This document shows positions 35,201 to 44,534 of a DNA stretch of 64,000 bases, in pieces. The notes below the pieces were generated by a model, which was not told the origin of the DNA, searched no databases, and worked only from the letters and a program-made list of their open reading frames with translations. Positions within the stretch are counted from its first letter, which is position 1. Each line of letters opens with the position of its first letter. This DNA is from Rhodococcus sp. SBT000017 (GTDB lineage Bacteria; Actinomycetota; Actinomycetes; Mycobacteriales; Mycobacteriaceae), in contig NZ_REFU01000004.1 of the NCBI RefSeq assembly GCF_003688915.1, positions 62,001-126,000 on the forward strand. The letters run 5' to 3'. A program made the translations under genes and the position numbers.

Positions 35201-35499
35201 CGGAGCCGGCGTGCTCCCTACCGTCCCCGGACAGTGACGCCGGTGATATGGGGAGATGGCTGACCCACGGCGACCGATGCACCGCCCGACGTAGTGCAGC
35301 GCAGGCACTGCACCCCGACGTCGGGGGATCGGCGACGGCGCTCGCTCGCGCGTTCGCCGAGATCGATGCCGCGTACGGAGGTGGTGTCTACTGCGCCGGT
35401 GTCGTCACCACCACCGCGGTGCACCGCACCAGTTGCGGCCCGATCCGCGCCATCGTCAGGGTGCGACAACTACGTATACGCCGCATCGACAGCCCCTGA
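35197..35499 (+). CDS. Small protein with HPD (J-domain-like) motif
   Basis: 100 residues, GTG start overlapping the previous stop. The segment ARRSAAQALHPDVGGSATAL-ARAFAEIDAAY contains an H-P-D tripeptide between two helices, as in J domains that stimulate Hsp70 ATPase. The usual first helix of a J domain is short or missing. The C-terminal third is basic and unstructured. Found in an Asp23 operon, it might recruit a chaperone to the envelope, which is speculative. Confidence 0.5.
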   Translation: MTEPACSLPSPDSDAGDMGRWLTHGDRCTARRSAAQALHPDVGGSATALARAFAEIDAAYGGGVYCAGVVTTTAVHRTSCGPIRAIVRVRQLRIRRIDSP

Positions 35500-35608
35500 C
35501 ACCAGCCCTTGACAAGGCGCTTGCTGCAGGCCTCCGGCTCGAATCATCACCTGCCCATCAGGCCCGAATGTCCATCCACGCTGCTTCACTCGACGAAGGA
35601 TCACCATC

Positions 35609-35788
35609 ATGACTACTTCCACAGTCGGCCTGCTCGCCGGCCTGCTTCTGGCGATCGCCGCTGCGGCCGGCGGATTCGTCGGGTTCGTCCTCGCCCTACT
35701 GCTCGGCGCAGCCGGTTATGCACTCGGTGCCCACCGCGACGGTGAACTGGACCTCGGTGCACTCCTACGAGGCCGCGGCCGTGGCTGA
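35609..35788 (+). CDS. DUF2273-like small membrane protein, 59 aa
   Basis: ATG 35609 follows GAAGGA. Two hydrophobic segments, VGLLAGLLLAIAAAAGGFVG and FVLALLLGAAGYALG, form a tight hairpin followed by a short charged tail (HRDGELDLGALLRGRGRG). Small DUF2273 proteins regularly sit in Asp23/AmaP operons. The downstream Asp23 gene starts eight bases before its stop. Confidence 0.7.
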   Translation: MTTSTVGLLAGLLLAIAAAAGGFVGFVLALLLGAAGYALGAHRDGELDLGALLRGRGRG

Positions 35789-36215
35789 CGTGGCCCATCC
35801 CTCGAGCCCTCTCGCGTCGGAGGGGTCGCGAGAGGGACAGGGGCGTCAGATGGCAGCGCCATCGAACCGCGGCACGTTGACCGTCAAGGACAAGGTCGCG
35901 CAGCATCTCGCCGTCCGCGCCGCCCTCGACACCGCAGGAGTGCGCACTCACGCCGGCGGACTCGACAAGCTCACCGGCCGCGAACTGCCGCGGGTCGACG
36001 TGAGCGTGTCCGGTGACCACGTGCGTGCCACCGTCGACATCGCGGTGCAGTGGCCGCAGCCGCTCACTACTGTGACCGCGGCAGTACGCGCGAACGTCAC
36101 CCACGCGCTGTCGACCTGGGCAGGTCTGACCGTCGACGGCGTCGATGTCAGCGTCGCCGTCGTGGTCACCGAACCAACGGTGAACGGCGATATCAGAGTG
36201 GAAAGAGTGACATGA
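35781..36215 (+). CDS. Asp23/Gls24-family protein, third copy
   Basis: About 144 residues. GTG 35781 lies inside the end of the DUF2273-like gene; GTG 35790 is also possible. After a variable N-terminus, RGTLTVKDKVAQHLAVRAAL, VDVSVSGDHVRATVDIAVQW and AAVRANVTHALSTWAGLTVD form an Asp23 domain. The stop overlaps the next start at 36212. Confidence 0.7.
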   Translation: MADVAHPSSPLASEGSREGQGRQMAAPSNRGTLTVKDKVAQHLAVRAALDTAGVRTHAGGLDKLTGRELPRVDVSVSGDHVRATVDIAVQWPQPLTTVTAAVRANVTHALSTWAGLTVDGVDVSVAVVVTEPTVNGDIRVERVT

Positions 36216-36898
36216 GCCCCCGGCACAACCTCATCGACCCTGACCCTGACCCCGACCCCGGCGCCGGCGCCGCGCGGCGCACCGCTGCTCTCCCCGCGTC
36301 GACCGACAGATCCGATAGCGAAGCCGACCCCCAAGCGGGCACGCACCTCGACAACGTCGCGGTGTTCGATCCGGCGCCGGGGCGCACCCCCCGCGCCGTA
36401 CCCACTGCCGCCTACACCGGCGCCCTGATCGCAGTACTGCTGATCGGCGTCGGTGCCGTGGGAATCCATGACGGCGTAGTCGCCGCCGGCTGGATCTCCG
36501 GCCGGTCCTGGACCGGCGCGGCCATCGACTCGATCGATGGTCTGAGCCCCGCAGGCGCGATGATTCCCGCCGGCATCGTGGCCGCGCTGATCGGATTGTG
36601 GCTGGTGCTGACCTCACTGTCTCCCAGGCGCAAGAAGGCAGTCGACATCGATTCGGCCACAGCACTGTTCATCGAACCGTCCGATATTGCCCGGATTTCC
36701 TCGATCACCGCCGAATCGGTCTCCGGGGTGTTGTCCGCGCGCACGAGTGCAACCCGCACGAAAGTCACCATCCAGGTCGAGACCACCGGCGACGCAGCGA
36801 CACCCGGCGCTGTCGCCGATGCGGTACGCACCGCACTGACATCGCTGACGCCGGTACCGAAAGTATCTGTCCGCACCCGCACCGGAGGAACCCGATGA
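36212..36898 (+). CDS. DUF6286-type membrane protein of the Asp23 cluster
   Basis: 228 residues. An acidic, proline-rich N-terminal tail (DPDPDPDPGAG) precedes two membrane segments (YTGALIAVLLIGVGAVGIHD; AGIVAALIGLWLVLTSLSP) and a C-terminal soluble domain with strand/helix pattern (SSITAESVSGVLSARTSATR; VTIQVETTGD; VADAVRTALTSLTPVPKVSV). That last part resembles a half Asp23/AmaP domain. It is probably a membrane anchor for the Asp23 proteins. Confidence 0.6.
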   Translation: MSPRHNLIDPDPDPDPGAGAARRTAALPASTDRSDSEADPQAGTHLDNVAVFDPAPGRTPRAVPTAAYTGALIAVLLIGVGAVGIHDGVVAAGWISGRSWTGAAIDSIDGLSPAGAMIPAGIVAALIGLWLVLTSLSPRRKKAVDIDSATALFIEPSDIARISSITAESVSGVLSARTSATRTKVTIQVETTGDAATPGAVADAVRTALTSLTPVPKVSVRTRTGGTR

Positions 36899-37482
36899 CG
36901 CGCACATCGATCGCACTGGACCGCCTCGCGACCTTTCTGCTCGGGCTGGTCTTGATCGCGGTGGGTGCCGGAGCAGCAGTGTGGGCAGCAGCGTCGGTAT
37001 GGAACATCGAAACGCTGCGCGGGTTGCCGGAGCTGGTCACCGCGCCGCAGATGGTGAATGCATCGCAGGCCCCCTGGTGGCCCTGGGCGGCAACAGCGAT
37101 CGGGGCTGTTCTGGTTCTGTCGGGTCTGCGTTGGCTCACCCTGCATACTGCCGCGCCGAAGGCGAAGACACTTCAGTTGGAGGGAAGCGGACCGGAGGGT
37201 CGACTCTGCGCCGACCTCGGTCAGGTTGCAGCCGGTGCGGCGCGTGTGCTCGCGCAACGCGCCGACATCCACTCTGCACAAGGTACAGCGATCATCGACC
37301 GCGGAGTCCGGACATTCGACTTCGAGGTCACCGCAGACTCTCCCGACGACTTGGCAGCCGTCGCGGCTGCAGTCGATGCGGTGTGCCGCGACGCAGTGTC
37401 GATGGTCGGGGACCCTTCGCTCGCCACGTGCACCCGTATACGTATAGCCAAGACCGCACACAATGGTCGCCGCGTCAGCTGA
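36895..37482 (+). CDS. AmaP-like alkaline-shock membrane anchor
   Basis: 195 residues. ATG 36895 has GGAGGAA at 36884-36890 and overlaps the previous stop. Two membrane segments, ATFLLGLVLIAVGAGAAVWA and PWAATAIGAVLVLSGLRWL, are separated by about 40 residues. A cytoplasmic domain follows (DLGQVAAGAARVLAQRADIH; RTFDFEVTADSPDDLAAVAA). This is the topology of AmaP, which tethers Asp23 in Staphylococcus. It ends the cluster; a diguanylate cyclase gene converges on it. Confidence 0.65.
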   Translation: MTRTSIALDRLATFLLGLVLIAVGAGAAVWAAASVWNIETLRGLPELVTAPQMVNASQAPWWPWAATAIGAVLVLSGLRWLTLHTAAPKAKTLQLEGSGPEGRLCADLGQVAAGAARVLAQRADIHSAQGTAIIDRGVRTFDFEVTADSPDDLAAVAAAVDAVCRDAVSMVGDPSLATCTRIRIAKTAHNGRRVS

Positions 37483-37629
37483 GCGACGCGCGGCGCGCCC
37501 GCGATCGGGAGCAGCTCAGGAATGATGTGCTGGACCTGACCCACGTCTGCTGCGCAGATGACCGCGGCAGTAGCGGTCCCTGTCGGCAGGCAGACGTCGT
37601 GGTGGACGTCCATGGCCGCATGCGCGGCT

Positions 37630-38715
37630 TCAGGGTCCGTCGCAGACTGTTCTGTTTCCTCCCGACTTCTTGGCCCGGTACATCGCCTGGTCGGCGCGCG
37701 TGATCAAGTCGTCGATGTCGGACGCGCCCGGCACGGTCCTGCTGGGTGCGGCCGAGGCCAGCCCGACGCTGGCGGTGACCGTGCCCGACCGATCGATGCT
37801 CTGCCGTATCCGTTCGGCCAGATCGGTGGCCGTGGCTACCGGCAGGCTGGTGGCCACCACGAATTCTTCACCCCCCATCCTGGCGACCAGCTCCGAGTCC
37901 GAACATGCCTCGGTGACGATGCGAGCGATCCGGCGTAGCACTCGATCACCGTGATCGTGCCCGTGGGTGTCGTTGACAGATTTGAATCGATCGAGATCGA
38001 TCATGAGCACCGCCTGAATACCTACTCTCGCTGCGGTCGGACAAGCCGGCCGCATGCGGTCGCCGACGGCTGCGCGGAAGCCGCGACGATTGAGCAATCC
38101 CGTCAATGGATCGTGATGGGAATTGTGCGCACCTCGGCGCAGCGCACCCTCCGCGATCTGGGTGAAGATCGGAGCTGCGCCGATCACACTGAGTTGCACC
38201 ACCAGCCGGGAGATGTAGAACCAGAGGTCGATGTCGGTGGTCCACAGCGACAACGCGAACAGCACCACCGTGACAGCCGCAGCCCAGCACAGGTGCACGA
38301 TCAACAACCGCGCGCCGTGAAAGAACGCGACGTAGACACCGATGAAGGCGAACCATCCCGTGCCCGGCGACGCTGCGGCAGGTTCGGTGAAAGTGAACAG
38401 TGATGCAGCGATGATCAGAACCGCCCCGGCGACGAAAACGATCGATACCCGCTCCGACGGCCATGGCCGGGCGATCCAGGATCCCGCCGCAACGAAAGTG
38501 CTCGACGCTGCCGCCGCGAGGACGAACACGGCGACCGGTGAGACCGGGCCCAGGGAGCTGGCCATCATGAACACAGCCCACACGCCGAACGCGATGCAGC
38601 CACTTGCTGCGCCGAGCTGCGCCGGTCGTTGCAGTGATCGGGATCGCAGAAACAGTACGATCCAGGAATAATCCGAGGCCCTGAAGGGACGCGCGGAAGG
38701 CGGCGACCCGGTCAC
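37630..38715 (-). CDS. Membrane diguanylate cyclase (GGDEF), second copy
   Basis: 361 residues with six hydrophobic segments in the first 190 residues (IAFGVWAVFMMASSLGPVSP; VAVFVLAAAASSTFVAAGSW; CWAAAVTVVLFALSLWTTDI) and a C-terminal GGDEF domain: DPLTGLLNRRGFRAA, LMIDLDRFKSVNDTHGHDHG and LVARMGGEEFVVA. GGEEF is catalytically competent in form. It resembles the cyclase at 24.8-26.0 kb in layout but is not a close copy. It stands alone between convergent and divergent neighbours. Confidence 0.88.
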   Translation of the reverse strand: MTGSPPSARPFRASDYSWIVLFLRSRSLQRPAQLGAASGCIAFGVWAVFMMASSLGPVSPVAVFVLAAAASSTFVAAGSWIARPWPSERVSIVFVAGAVLIIAASLFTFTEPAAASPGTGWFAFIGVYVAFFHGARLLIVHLCWAAAVTVVLFALSLWTTDIDLWFYISRLVVQLSVIGAAPIFTQIAEGALRRGAHNSHHDPLTGLLNRRGFRAAVGDRMRPACPTAARVGIQAVLMIDLDRFKSVNDTHGHDHGDRVLRRIARIVTEACSDSELVARMGGEEFVVATSLPVATATDLAERIRQSIDRSGTVTASVGLASAAPSRTVPGASDIDDLITRADQAMYRAKKSGGNRTVCDGP

Positions 38716-38896
38716 CGCCGGATCCCTGCCATGGGGTTATCGCACGAACGAGCGCTCATCGCCCAAGGTTCTTGCAGGTGATCCGGTCGTAGACAGCGCG
38801 AACGACGTCCCGACCCGGCACGGGAACTAGGAAAACGACACATCCGGGGCTGACTCGAGCCACACGGGGCGAGAAGCTGCGGGCGGTGTGGGTGCC

Positions 38897-40015
38897 TCAA
38901 GTCAGGGTGAGCGCAGAGGCAACGGCTTCCGGGTCGGCGACCACAGCGACGGATTCGGACATACTGGACAGGGCGACCTCGGGGTCCTTGAGCCCGTTAC
39001 CGGTGACCGAGCACACGACCAGCGATCCCGGTTCGATCCACCCGTTCTGCACTGCTTGCACAAGCCCTGCGATCGACGCGGCCGAGGAAGGCTCGACGAA
39101 AATGCCCTCGGCTCGGGCGACCAGACGATACGCGTCGAGAATCTCGGCATCGGTGGCAGCGCAGAACATTCCGTTCGATTCGCTCTGCACGCGAAGCGCT
39201 GCCTGCCACGACGCCGGCGAACCGATCCGGATGGCGGTGGCAATGGTGTCCGGGTTCTCGACCACCGATCCGGTGACCAGGGGCGCGGCACCTGCGGCTT
39301 GGACCCCGAGCATGCGTGGCCGTGAGTCGATGATCCCTGCGCCGAGATAGTCGCTGTATCCGAGCCAGTGGGCGTGGATGTTGCCGGCGTTGCCGACAGG
39401 CAGAATGTGGACCTGCGGCGATTGCGAGAGGGTGTCGCAAATTTCGTAGGCGGCGCTTTTCTGGCCGGCGATACGGTCCGGGTTGATCGAGTTGACCAGA
39501 CCCACGGTCGGAAATGTCTCCGCCAGCGACCGAGCAACGGTGAGGCAGTCGTCGAAGTTGCCGTCGATCTGCACGATGCGGGCACCGAGGATGTGCGCTT
39601 GGGCAAGCTTTCCCGATGCGATACGCCCTTGGGGGATCAGTACCGCGCAGTCCAAGCCGGCCTGTGCGGCATACGCTGCCGCCGAGGCCGCCGTATTACC
39701 GGTCGAAGCGCACAGTAGCAGCCGGTCGCCGCGCGATCTGGCCGCGGTGACCGCTGTGGTCATCCCCCGATCCTTGAACGATCCGGTTGGATTGGCCCCT
39801 TCGACCTTGAGGTACACCGTGCATCCGGTGATATCCGACAGATACCGTGCATGCAGCAGCGGGGTCGACCCTTCGCCGAGGCTGACCACCTCCCCTGCAT
39901 CGGCACGGGAGACCAGATCACCGAACCGAGCGATCACCCCGCACGGCCGGACAGGATGCGGCGGCGAACCCGGAGACGATACGGCTGCGGCAGACTCACG
40001 ACGATTGTTGGTCAC
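38897..40015 (-). CDS. thrC: Threonine synthase
   Basis: About 372 residues. The PLP-binding lysine is in [11 protein letters not shown], followed by the phosphate-binding loop region [16 protein letters not shown], and [18 protein letters not shown] is the typical second glycine-rich loop. The reaction is O-phosphohomoserine to threonine. GTG 40015 gives a protein of normal length; the frame extends upstream to 40183 without conserved sequence. No thrA or thrB is in the window, so this is an extra or relocated copy. It is an odd housekeeping enzyme for this stress-type cargo. Confidence 0.88.
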   Translation of the reverse strand: MTNNRRESAAAVSSPGSPPHPVRPCGVIARFGDLVSRADAGEVVSLGEGSTPLLHARYLSDITGCTVYLKVEGANPTGSFKDRGMTTAVTAARSRGDRLLLCASTGNTAASAAAYAAQAGLDCAVLIPQGRIASGKLAQAHILGARIVQIDGNFDDCLTVARSLAETFPTVGLVNSINPDRIAGQKSAAYEICDTLSQSPQVHILPVGNAGNIHAHWLGYSDYLGAGIIDSRPRMLGVQAAGAAPLVTGSVVENPDTIATAIRIGSPASWQAALRVQSESNGMFCAATDAEILDAYRLVARAEGIFVEPSSAASIAGLVQAVQNGWIEPGSLVVCSVTGNGLKDPEVALSSMSESVAVVADPEAVASALTLT

Positions 40016-40283
40016 GTCGATACCGACGAGCGGACCCGCCGAAACCGAACGGAGAACCACGAACTTTCCACGACGCCGAGCACCGACCCGTAACGAACCG
40101 ACAAAACCTCGGACATCGCGCAGGAAGCAGCCCGGCCAGGGCGCATCGGCGGACATCGTTCGCGGGCAAGCGGGCCCCACCACGAAGAACTGTGTCCTAG
40201 ATCACTGCCTCGGGAGGTTCGGTCCTCGAAGCCGAGGGCGTCCTACCGTGTACAGAAGAATTTCGAGGAAAGAGGACCCCCCG

Positions 40284-40766
40284 ATGCCGGATCGAGAACG
40301 CGATGACGACCACGTCGCCCAGCGGGCAGCCGAGCAGTCGGCGGGACCGGCAACCGGCGACGGAGCACGCGCAGCGAGCGGTGTCCGGCGTCCCCGACCA
40401 GGGGAAGGCAGGCATGCACTTGTCGACCCCACCGAACCTATCGAACCCACAGCTGATGGCCGCCGGACGATCAGCGGCACCGCCGGTGAGGCCGGATACG
40501 GAGTCGGTTCGACTGCACACCACGCGGCCCGGACCGGTGACGTTGTCGGTGATGCGCAGTCCACTGCCGAAGCGCAGCTCGACGATGTCAGCACCGATGA
40601 CACCTCCGACGCCGCGCGGTCACAGCAGGTGAGGCTACTGATCGGGATCGTCGCCGCGGGCATGATCACCGGACTGGCACTACTGCACCGGAGTCGCCGA
40701 CACCCACGTACACGTGTAGATGCACGCAGTCGGACGTTGTCAGGGTCATTCCTCATCGGACGATGA
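40284..40766 (+). CDS. Acidic, low-complexity protein with C-terminal membrane helix
   Basis: 160 residues from ATG 40284, preceded by GAGGAAAGAGGA. The N-terminal 110 residues are charged and disordered (DREREDDD-like start, repeated ATGDGA, TADGRRT). Then comes one hydrophobic segment (LLIGIVAAGMITGLALL) and a basic tail (HRSRRHPRTRV). There is no known domain. The type is common among general-stress proteins of mycolata. Function unknown. Confidence 0.5.
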   Translation: MPDRERDDDHVAQRAAEQSAGPATGDGARAASGVRRPRPGEGRHALVDPTEPIEPTADGRRTISGTAGEAGYGVGSTAHHAARTGDVVGDAQSTAEAQLDDVSTDDTSDAARSQQVRLLIGIVAAGMITGLALLHRSRRHPRTRVDARSRTLSGSFLIGR

Positions 40767-40850
40767 CCAACTGTCGTCGGACGCGGCGACGCCCGTCCAG
40801 GGAAGAAAATTCGAACAGGCGAAGTAGTCGAGGAAGGGCCTCATAATCTG

Positions 40851-41003
40851 ATGTATCCGGTATTGATCGGCATTGTTGCGGTGTCCCTGATCATGCTCTT
40901 CGGCGCGCTGTTCGTTCTCGTTGTCGGAGAAGCAATTCAGGTGACCCGGTCGGTACGGGCGTCCAGACGACAGGCCCGAGCGAGAACAGAAGCGAACCCA
41001 TGA
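40851..41003 (+). CDS. Single-pass small membrane protein, 50 aa
   Basis: ATG 40851, with GGAAGGG about 14 bases upstream. Residues 4-26 (VLIGIVAVSLIMLFGALFVL) form one transmembrane helix, followed by a basic tail (RSVRASRRQARARTEANP). It is too short for domain assignment. It is probably a stress-type micro-membrane protein like its neighbours. Confidence 0.5.
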   Translation: MYPVLIGIVAVSLIMLFGALFVLVVGEAIQVTRSVRASRRQARARTEANP

Positions 41004-41293
41004 CCAGCGCCGGAGCGTGGTGTGGGGTGCCCGATAAAAACGGGTGTCGGAGAGCGCGGCTGCACATCACACCACGGACCCGCAGCGCACCGACCCAGTC
41101 ATCCGGGTCAGGAAACCCGGGCGTTGAATTGCTCTCGAGCACTGCACACACTTGCGCGCACCGGTTCCGGTGCGAATCCCACTGCGCCGCGGTCGTGCGG
41201 CTAATCCGCAGCTCACAGATCGGGTCCATGGATAGGATGTGCCCGGGTGCAGCTACTTCGGGGTGAGCCGGGTCGAAAGGTGTTGAGTGTGTC

Positions 41294-41662
41294 ATGAAGA
41301 ACGACGCGGTCGGTTCCGGCCCTCTCGACATCGCAGTCGAACGAGTCGGAACTGCAACCGTCCTGTCCGTACGCGGTGACCTGGACCTGCGCACCACCCC
41401 AGACCTGATCGTGTCGATCGATGCCGCAGTCGCCGAGGCAACACCATCGGCCCTGATCATCGACCTCACCAAGGTGGCCTTCCTCGCCGCGGTCTCCATG
41501 ACAGTTCTCATCGACGCGCACCGGCGAGTCCAGGGGGTCTCGAAGTTCGCCGTGGTGGCCAACGGTCCCACTACGAGTCGGCCGCTGATACTGATGGGGC
41601 TGAACGAAACCTTCCCTCTGCACGCCGACCTCGCGGACGCCCTGACGTCGCTGACGCCATGA
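41294..41662 (+). CDS. STAS-domain anti-sigma factor antagonist
   Basis: 122 residues with the STAS pattern: VERVGTATVLSVRGDLDLRT, then LIIDLTKVAFLAAVSMTVLI and KFAVVANGPTTSRPLILMGL. In anti-sigma antagonists a serine or threonine is phosphorylated at the 'D-S-S' position. Here that site reads FLAAVSMTVL, with Ala where the phosphoserine normally lies and Ser three positions on, so regulation may be altered. No RsbW-type kinase gene adjoins it. Probably part of a partner-switching stress circuit. Confidence 0.8.
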   Translation: MKNDAVGSGPLDIAVERVGTATVLSVRGDLDLRTTPDLIVSIDAAVAEATPSALIIDLTKVAFLAAVSMTVLIDAHRRVQGVSKFAVVANGPTTSRPLILMGLNETFPLHADLADALTSLTP

Positions 41663-41776
41663 CGAAAAGCGCCAGGTCACTGGACGAAGCATGGGCCATG
41701 ACCGCAGGACCATATCGGTGGTCATGATTCACTCACACAACAGGTCCGACCTCGTGCGGCGAGACGGCCCTGCCCG

Positions 41777-42298
41777 GTGACCGACGCGAACTCCGGTTGC
41801 AGCACAGACCGCACGCCCTCGCTACGAGAGTTGAGCGCGCTGCGCGGTTCTCACCGACGATCCCAAATACTGGATGTCGGGCTCGTCCTCGGGGACATGG
41901 TGCCGGACCGGTTGCTCGGCGAGCACAATCCACTGTCGATCGCGGCATACGAATGTCCGAGCACCACCGCAACGCATCCGTCAGCTGTGATCGGTCGCGG
42001 CGAGGCTGCCCGACTACTGCTGGATCTGTTCGAGGACGTCCCGGATTATCTGCTCCAGCATGTCGACCACCGCGGCCGCGAACACCGACCCGTCCGCGGT
42101 GACGATCGACTGCACTGTGACCTGTTCCTCATCGCTGCGGACCGCACCCTGTTCGGGGACAACCTCACCGTGCGGTGCATCCTGACCGACGACATCGGCG
42201 CAATGGTCTCGACCACCGAAGAACGATTCGTCGGCCGACCGAATCATCGCGGTACGGCGACAAGCGCTCACGAGAAACCAGAACAGCCCCACCGCTGA
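41777..42298 (+). CDS. Hypothetical protein, 173 aa
   Basis: GTG 41777 start. The middle (GRGEAARLLLDLFEDVPDYL) is helical; CDLFLIAADRTLFGDNLTVR looks like two strands. No known family. The codon pattern supports coding. It lies after the STAS gene in the same direction and could be cotranscribed. A hairpin at 42326-42359 follows. Confidence 0.45.
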   Translation: MTDANSGCSTDRTPSLRELSALRGSHRRSQILDVGLVLGDMVPDRLLGEHNPLSIAAYECPSTTATHPSAVIGRGEAARLLLDLFEDVPDYLLQHVDHRGREHRPVRGDDRLHCDLFLIAADRTLFGDNLTVRCILTDDIGAMVSTTEERFVGRPNHRGTATSAHEKPEQPHR

Positions 42299-42683
42299 CC
42301 TTGCATGATGCGGTAGGGCTGTCTGTGTGCCCGGCAACCTCTTCCAGGCACCGGGCACAACGACTGCCGGGCCACCTCTCGGACCGGCAATCCACACGTG
42401 CTGCAGAACCTGCGAACAGTCGCAGGCAACAACGCACGTGTCCTGTACATCGCAGGGCAGGCCGGGCCGTGTTACTCCACTTCACCGCCTTTCCGTATCG
42501 GAACGAGCCCATCCCCGCTATTTGGAATCAATGGCTTCCACTCCTGGTTTGCGCACGCTTGCTCACTTGTCGATGTCTCGGGCCACGTTGGTTCGAAACC
42601 GAGAACTACGGGGCTTTGCCAACGCGGTGCCGGGTGCGCGGCCCCGTGGATCGCCGGGATCTACCTACCGCCGGGGTGGGCTG
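42299..42683. other. No gene; contains a hairpin
   Basis: About 385 bases. Only the terminator-like hairpin is clear; overlapping open frames look like shadows. Confidence 0.4.
42326..42359 (+). terminator. Hairpin after hypothetical gene
   Basis: TGTGCCCGG (42326-42334) pairs exactly with CCGGGCACA (42351-42359); 16-base loop, no T-run. Confidence 0.5.
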
Positions 42684-43439
42684 TCAGCGTCGGAAGCCGC
42701 GATCGGGCCTGCGGGACTCGATGTCGACGAACGGGGTGAACCATTCCGCGGGAACGAGATTGACTGCACCGGGAAACGGTTCGAGATCGTTGTCGAACAA
42801 CGTCAGCACATCGTGGTCCTGGAACAGATAGTCCAGCGGACCTTCCCAGTCGTTGTCGTTGTCGTGCGCGGCGATGTCGCCGACCAAATCCATACGGCGA
42901 TCGGACTCGTCGGTGGCCATTGCCCGTGCTCGACCGAGAATCAAGTGCAGCGCCATCTCCTCCCCGGTGCAGACCGGATCCGGGTCGATACCGGCCTGAG
43001 CCTCGAGTGCGAGATCGTCGAAGCAGCGGGCCTGCTCACGCCACCATGCCGCCGGCCGCGTCCACGTCACCGGTGGGAAGTCGCTCAGAATCGACGAGCT
43101 GTGCGATGCCGACCCGGGGCGTCGGTGTAGCTCCTCGATCGCATCGTAGACATCATCGGCCAACGTCCACGCTGCTACTTCGACGAACCGGCGTTGTCGC
43201 GCAGTCAGTTCGATCACCGAATCCTCGAACACCACGTCGTCGACAGATGACGACAGATCCGGTTCCACACTGGGGAAGCGGTCACCGCCGCGCCCGGAAC
43301 TCCCGGCTCCGAAGTCCGCCGGAATGACCACACCGTCACCGCGGTCGTCGCCGCCGAAAGGAGCCTCTCCTGTAGCACCGCTGATGTTGTCAGGCTCGCT
43401 TGCGCGCTGCTGTTCGTCACCTGTATTCCGCGAGTCCAT
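42684..43439 (-). CDS. Acidic hypothetical protein, 251 aa
   Basis: Starts at ATG 43439 (MDSRNTGDEQQRASEPDN). The first 90 residues are acidic and glycine-rich. The rest (DSVIELTARQRRFVEVAAWT; LADDVYDAIEELHRR; WWREQARCFDDLALEAQAG; EEMALHLILGRARAMATDES) is mostly helical. No recognised domain or membrane segment. The frame upstream of 43439 is open but low in coding quality. Function unknown. Confidence 0.5.
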   Translation of the reverse strand: MDSRNTGDEQQRASEPDNISGATGEAPFGGDDRGDGVVIPADFGAGSSGRGGDRFPSVEPDLSSSVDDVVFEDSVIELTARQRRFVEVAAWTLADDVYDAIEELHRRPGSASHSSSILSDFPPVTWTRPAAWWREQARCFDDLALEAQAGIDPDPVCTGEEMALHLILGRARAMATDESDRRMDLVGDIAAHDNDNDWEGPLDYLFQDHDVLTLFDNDLEPFPGAVNLVPAEWFTPFVDIESRRPDRGFRR

Positions 43440-43687
43440 GGTCGAACTGTAAGGCGCTCGCCGGTGCCCTGCGGGGGCAGCCACGCCGGATCGATACACC
43501 GGGACAACACAGGGTGACGCACCGACGCGTTGAATCGTCCTTCGGCCGCTCAGCCGGTCTTGATAAAACTGATACCTGCTGCGTCGGCATCCGGGGTGAA
43601 CCTCATTTCGCGTGTCGAGGTCGAACCGATCGCGGTGGGCGCGTGCGCGCAGACTCGCCCGCCTCCATGCCCGGGCGGGTTGTTCGC

Positions 43688-43876
43688 TCATCCTGTTCTG
43701 CTGATGACGGCTACGAGTGCCAGGAATACGGCGGTCCCGGTGGCACCGAGAATCGCGGCGCTGAGGAACCCGCGTTCGGGGTCGAGTGCCCACGCCGCGC
43801 AGGTGATCAGCACGAGCGCTACGCCGCTCCAGAACAGATAGGTGCGGCGGGGGACAGATCGAGGGTGTTTCGTCAC
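43688..43876 (-). CDS. Two-helix small membrane protein, 62 aa
   Basis: After a basic N-terminus (MTKHPRSVPRRTYLF) come two hydrophobic segments, WSGVALVLITCAAWAL and FLSAAILGATGTAVFLALVA. The ATG overlaps the stop of the PHRWA-family gene upstream (43873-43876), so the two are coupled. No known family. Confidence 0.55.
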   Translation of the reverse strand: MTKHPRSVPRRTYLFWSGVALVLITCAAWALDPERGFLSAAILGATGTAVFLALVAVISRTG

Positions 43877-44169
43877 GGCGTGCCGGCGGTGCTGTCAGCT
43901 GCGGGACTGTTGGCTGCGGTGTTGGTGGGTGGGGGAGCAGGTAGTGCGGTGACGTCCTGGTCGTCGGCGAAGACGAGGGTCCTGGAGTCCAGGGCGATCG
44001 CCCAGCGGTGTGGGGGCGTCCAGGTGCGACCGAGGGTGTCTGCGGGCAGGAGGTAGTCCCCGAAGTCCTCGACGAGTGTCCCTGCAGAGGTGGTCCCGTC
44101 GGGGCGGTGCACTTCGATGATGTCACCAACCGAGAGGGCTCCGGTGGTGGTTTGTTTGGGATCGGTCAT
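43873..44169 (-). CDS. Small PHRWA-core protein, second local paralogue
   Basis: 98 residues from ATG 44169. Core: VGDIIEVHRPDGTTSAGTLV-EDFGDYLL, then GRTWTPPHRWAIALDSRTLV and FADDQDV, plus a threonine/alanine-rich tail. It is clearly related to the proteins at 23250-23495 and at 48547. No catalytic signature; probably a small beta barrel. Coupled to a two-helix membrane protein gene, which suggests membrane association. Confidence 0.6.
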   Translation of the reverse strand: MTDPKQTTTGALSVGDIIEVHRPDGTTSAGTLVEDFGDYLLPADTLGRTWTPPHRWAIALDSRTLVFADDQDVTALPAPPPTNTAANSPAADSTAGTP

Positions 44170-44534
44170 AGTTCAGCATTGAAGCAGGCCGGTCAGCCGC
44201 TGATTCGCGGTGGTCTCGACGCCTCGCCTGCGGACAACGCCGATAACGTCGTGGGTATGGGGCCGTGTACAACAACGGAAGAGTGATGGTGATCTGTCAC
44301 CGCCACCGGGCGAAAACCGTCCCCGTTCTATTTCCGATGAAACCCTGTTCGGTTGACGGGTTGTTCACTCATCGAGAGACAGACCGCGCCGGTGGTAGCG
44401 GTGCTCTGCGTACCAAGCTCGGTCCATTTTGCGGCGCAAGACCAGACTGTTACTGCGTTTTCTGTGCCGACGATTCATCTGCTGCTGACTCTCGGGCAAT
44501 GTTTTCGTCGGTGTGCTGCGGGTACTAGCGTCAG
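44170..44534. other. Divergent promoter region
   Basis: About 365 bases between the start of the PHRWA-family gene and the start of the YihY-type gene. No ORF or strong repeat is supported. Confidence 0.4.

Noticed and set aside
41140..41200. GGTTCCGGTGCGAATCC looks like a tRNA T-arm
   Set aside because: No acceptor stem, anticodon arm or correct spacing can be built around it.
42560..42620. TTGGTTCGAAACC resembles a T-loop
   Set aside because: Neighbouring sequence does not fold into a tRNA; it is in a gene-poor stretch without a matching acceptor stem.
42684..44129. Extended 481-codon reading of the acidic hypothetical protein
   Set aside because: The extra N-terminal part overlaps the PHRWA-family and two-helix genes and is proline/serine/arginine-rich noise; ATG 43439 is the likely start.
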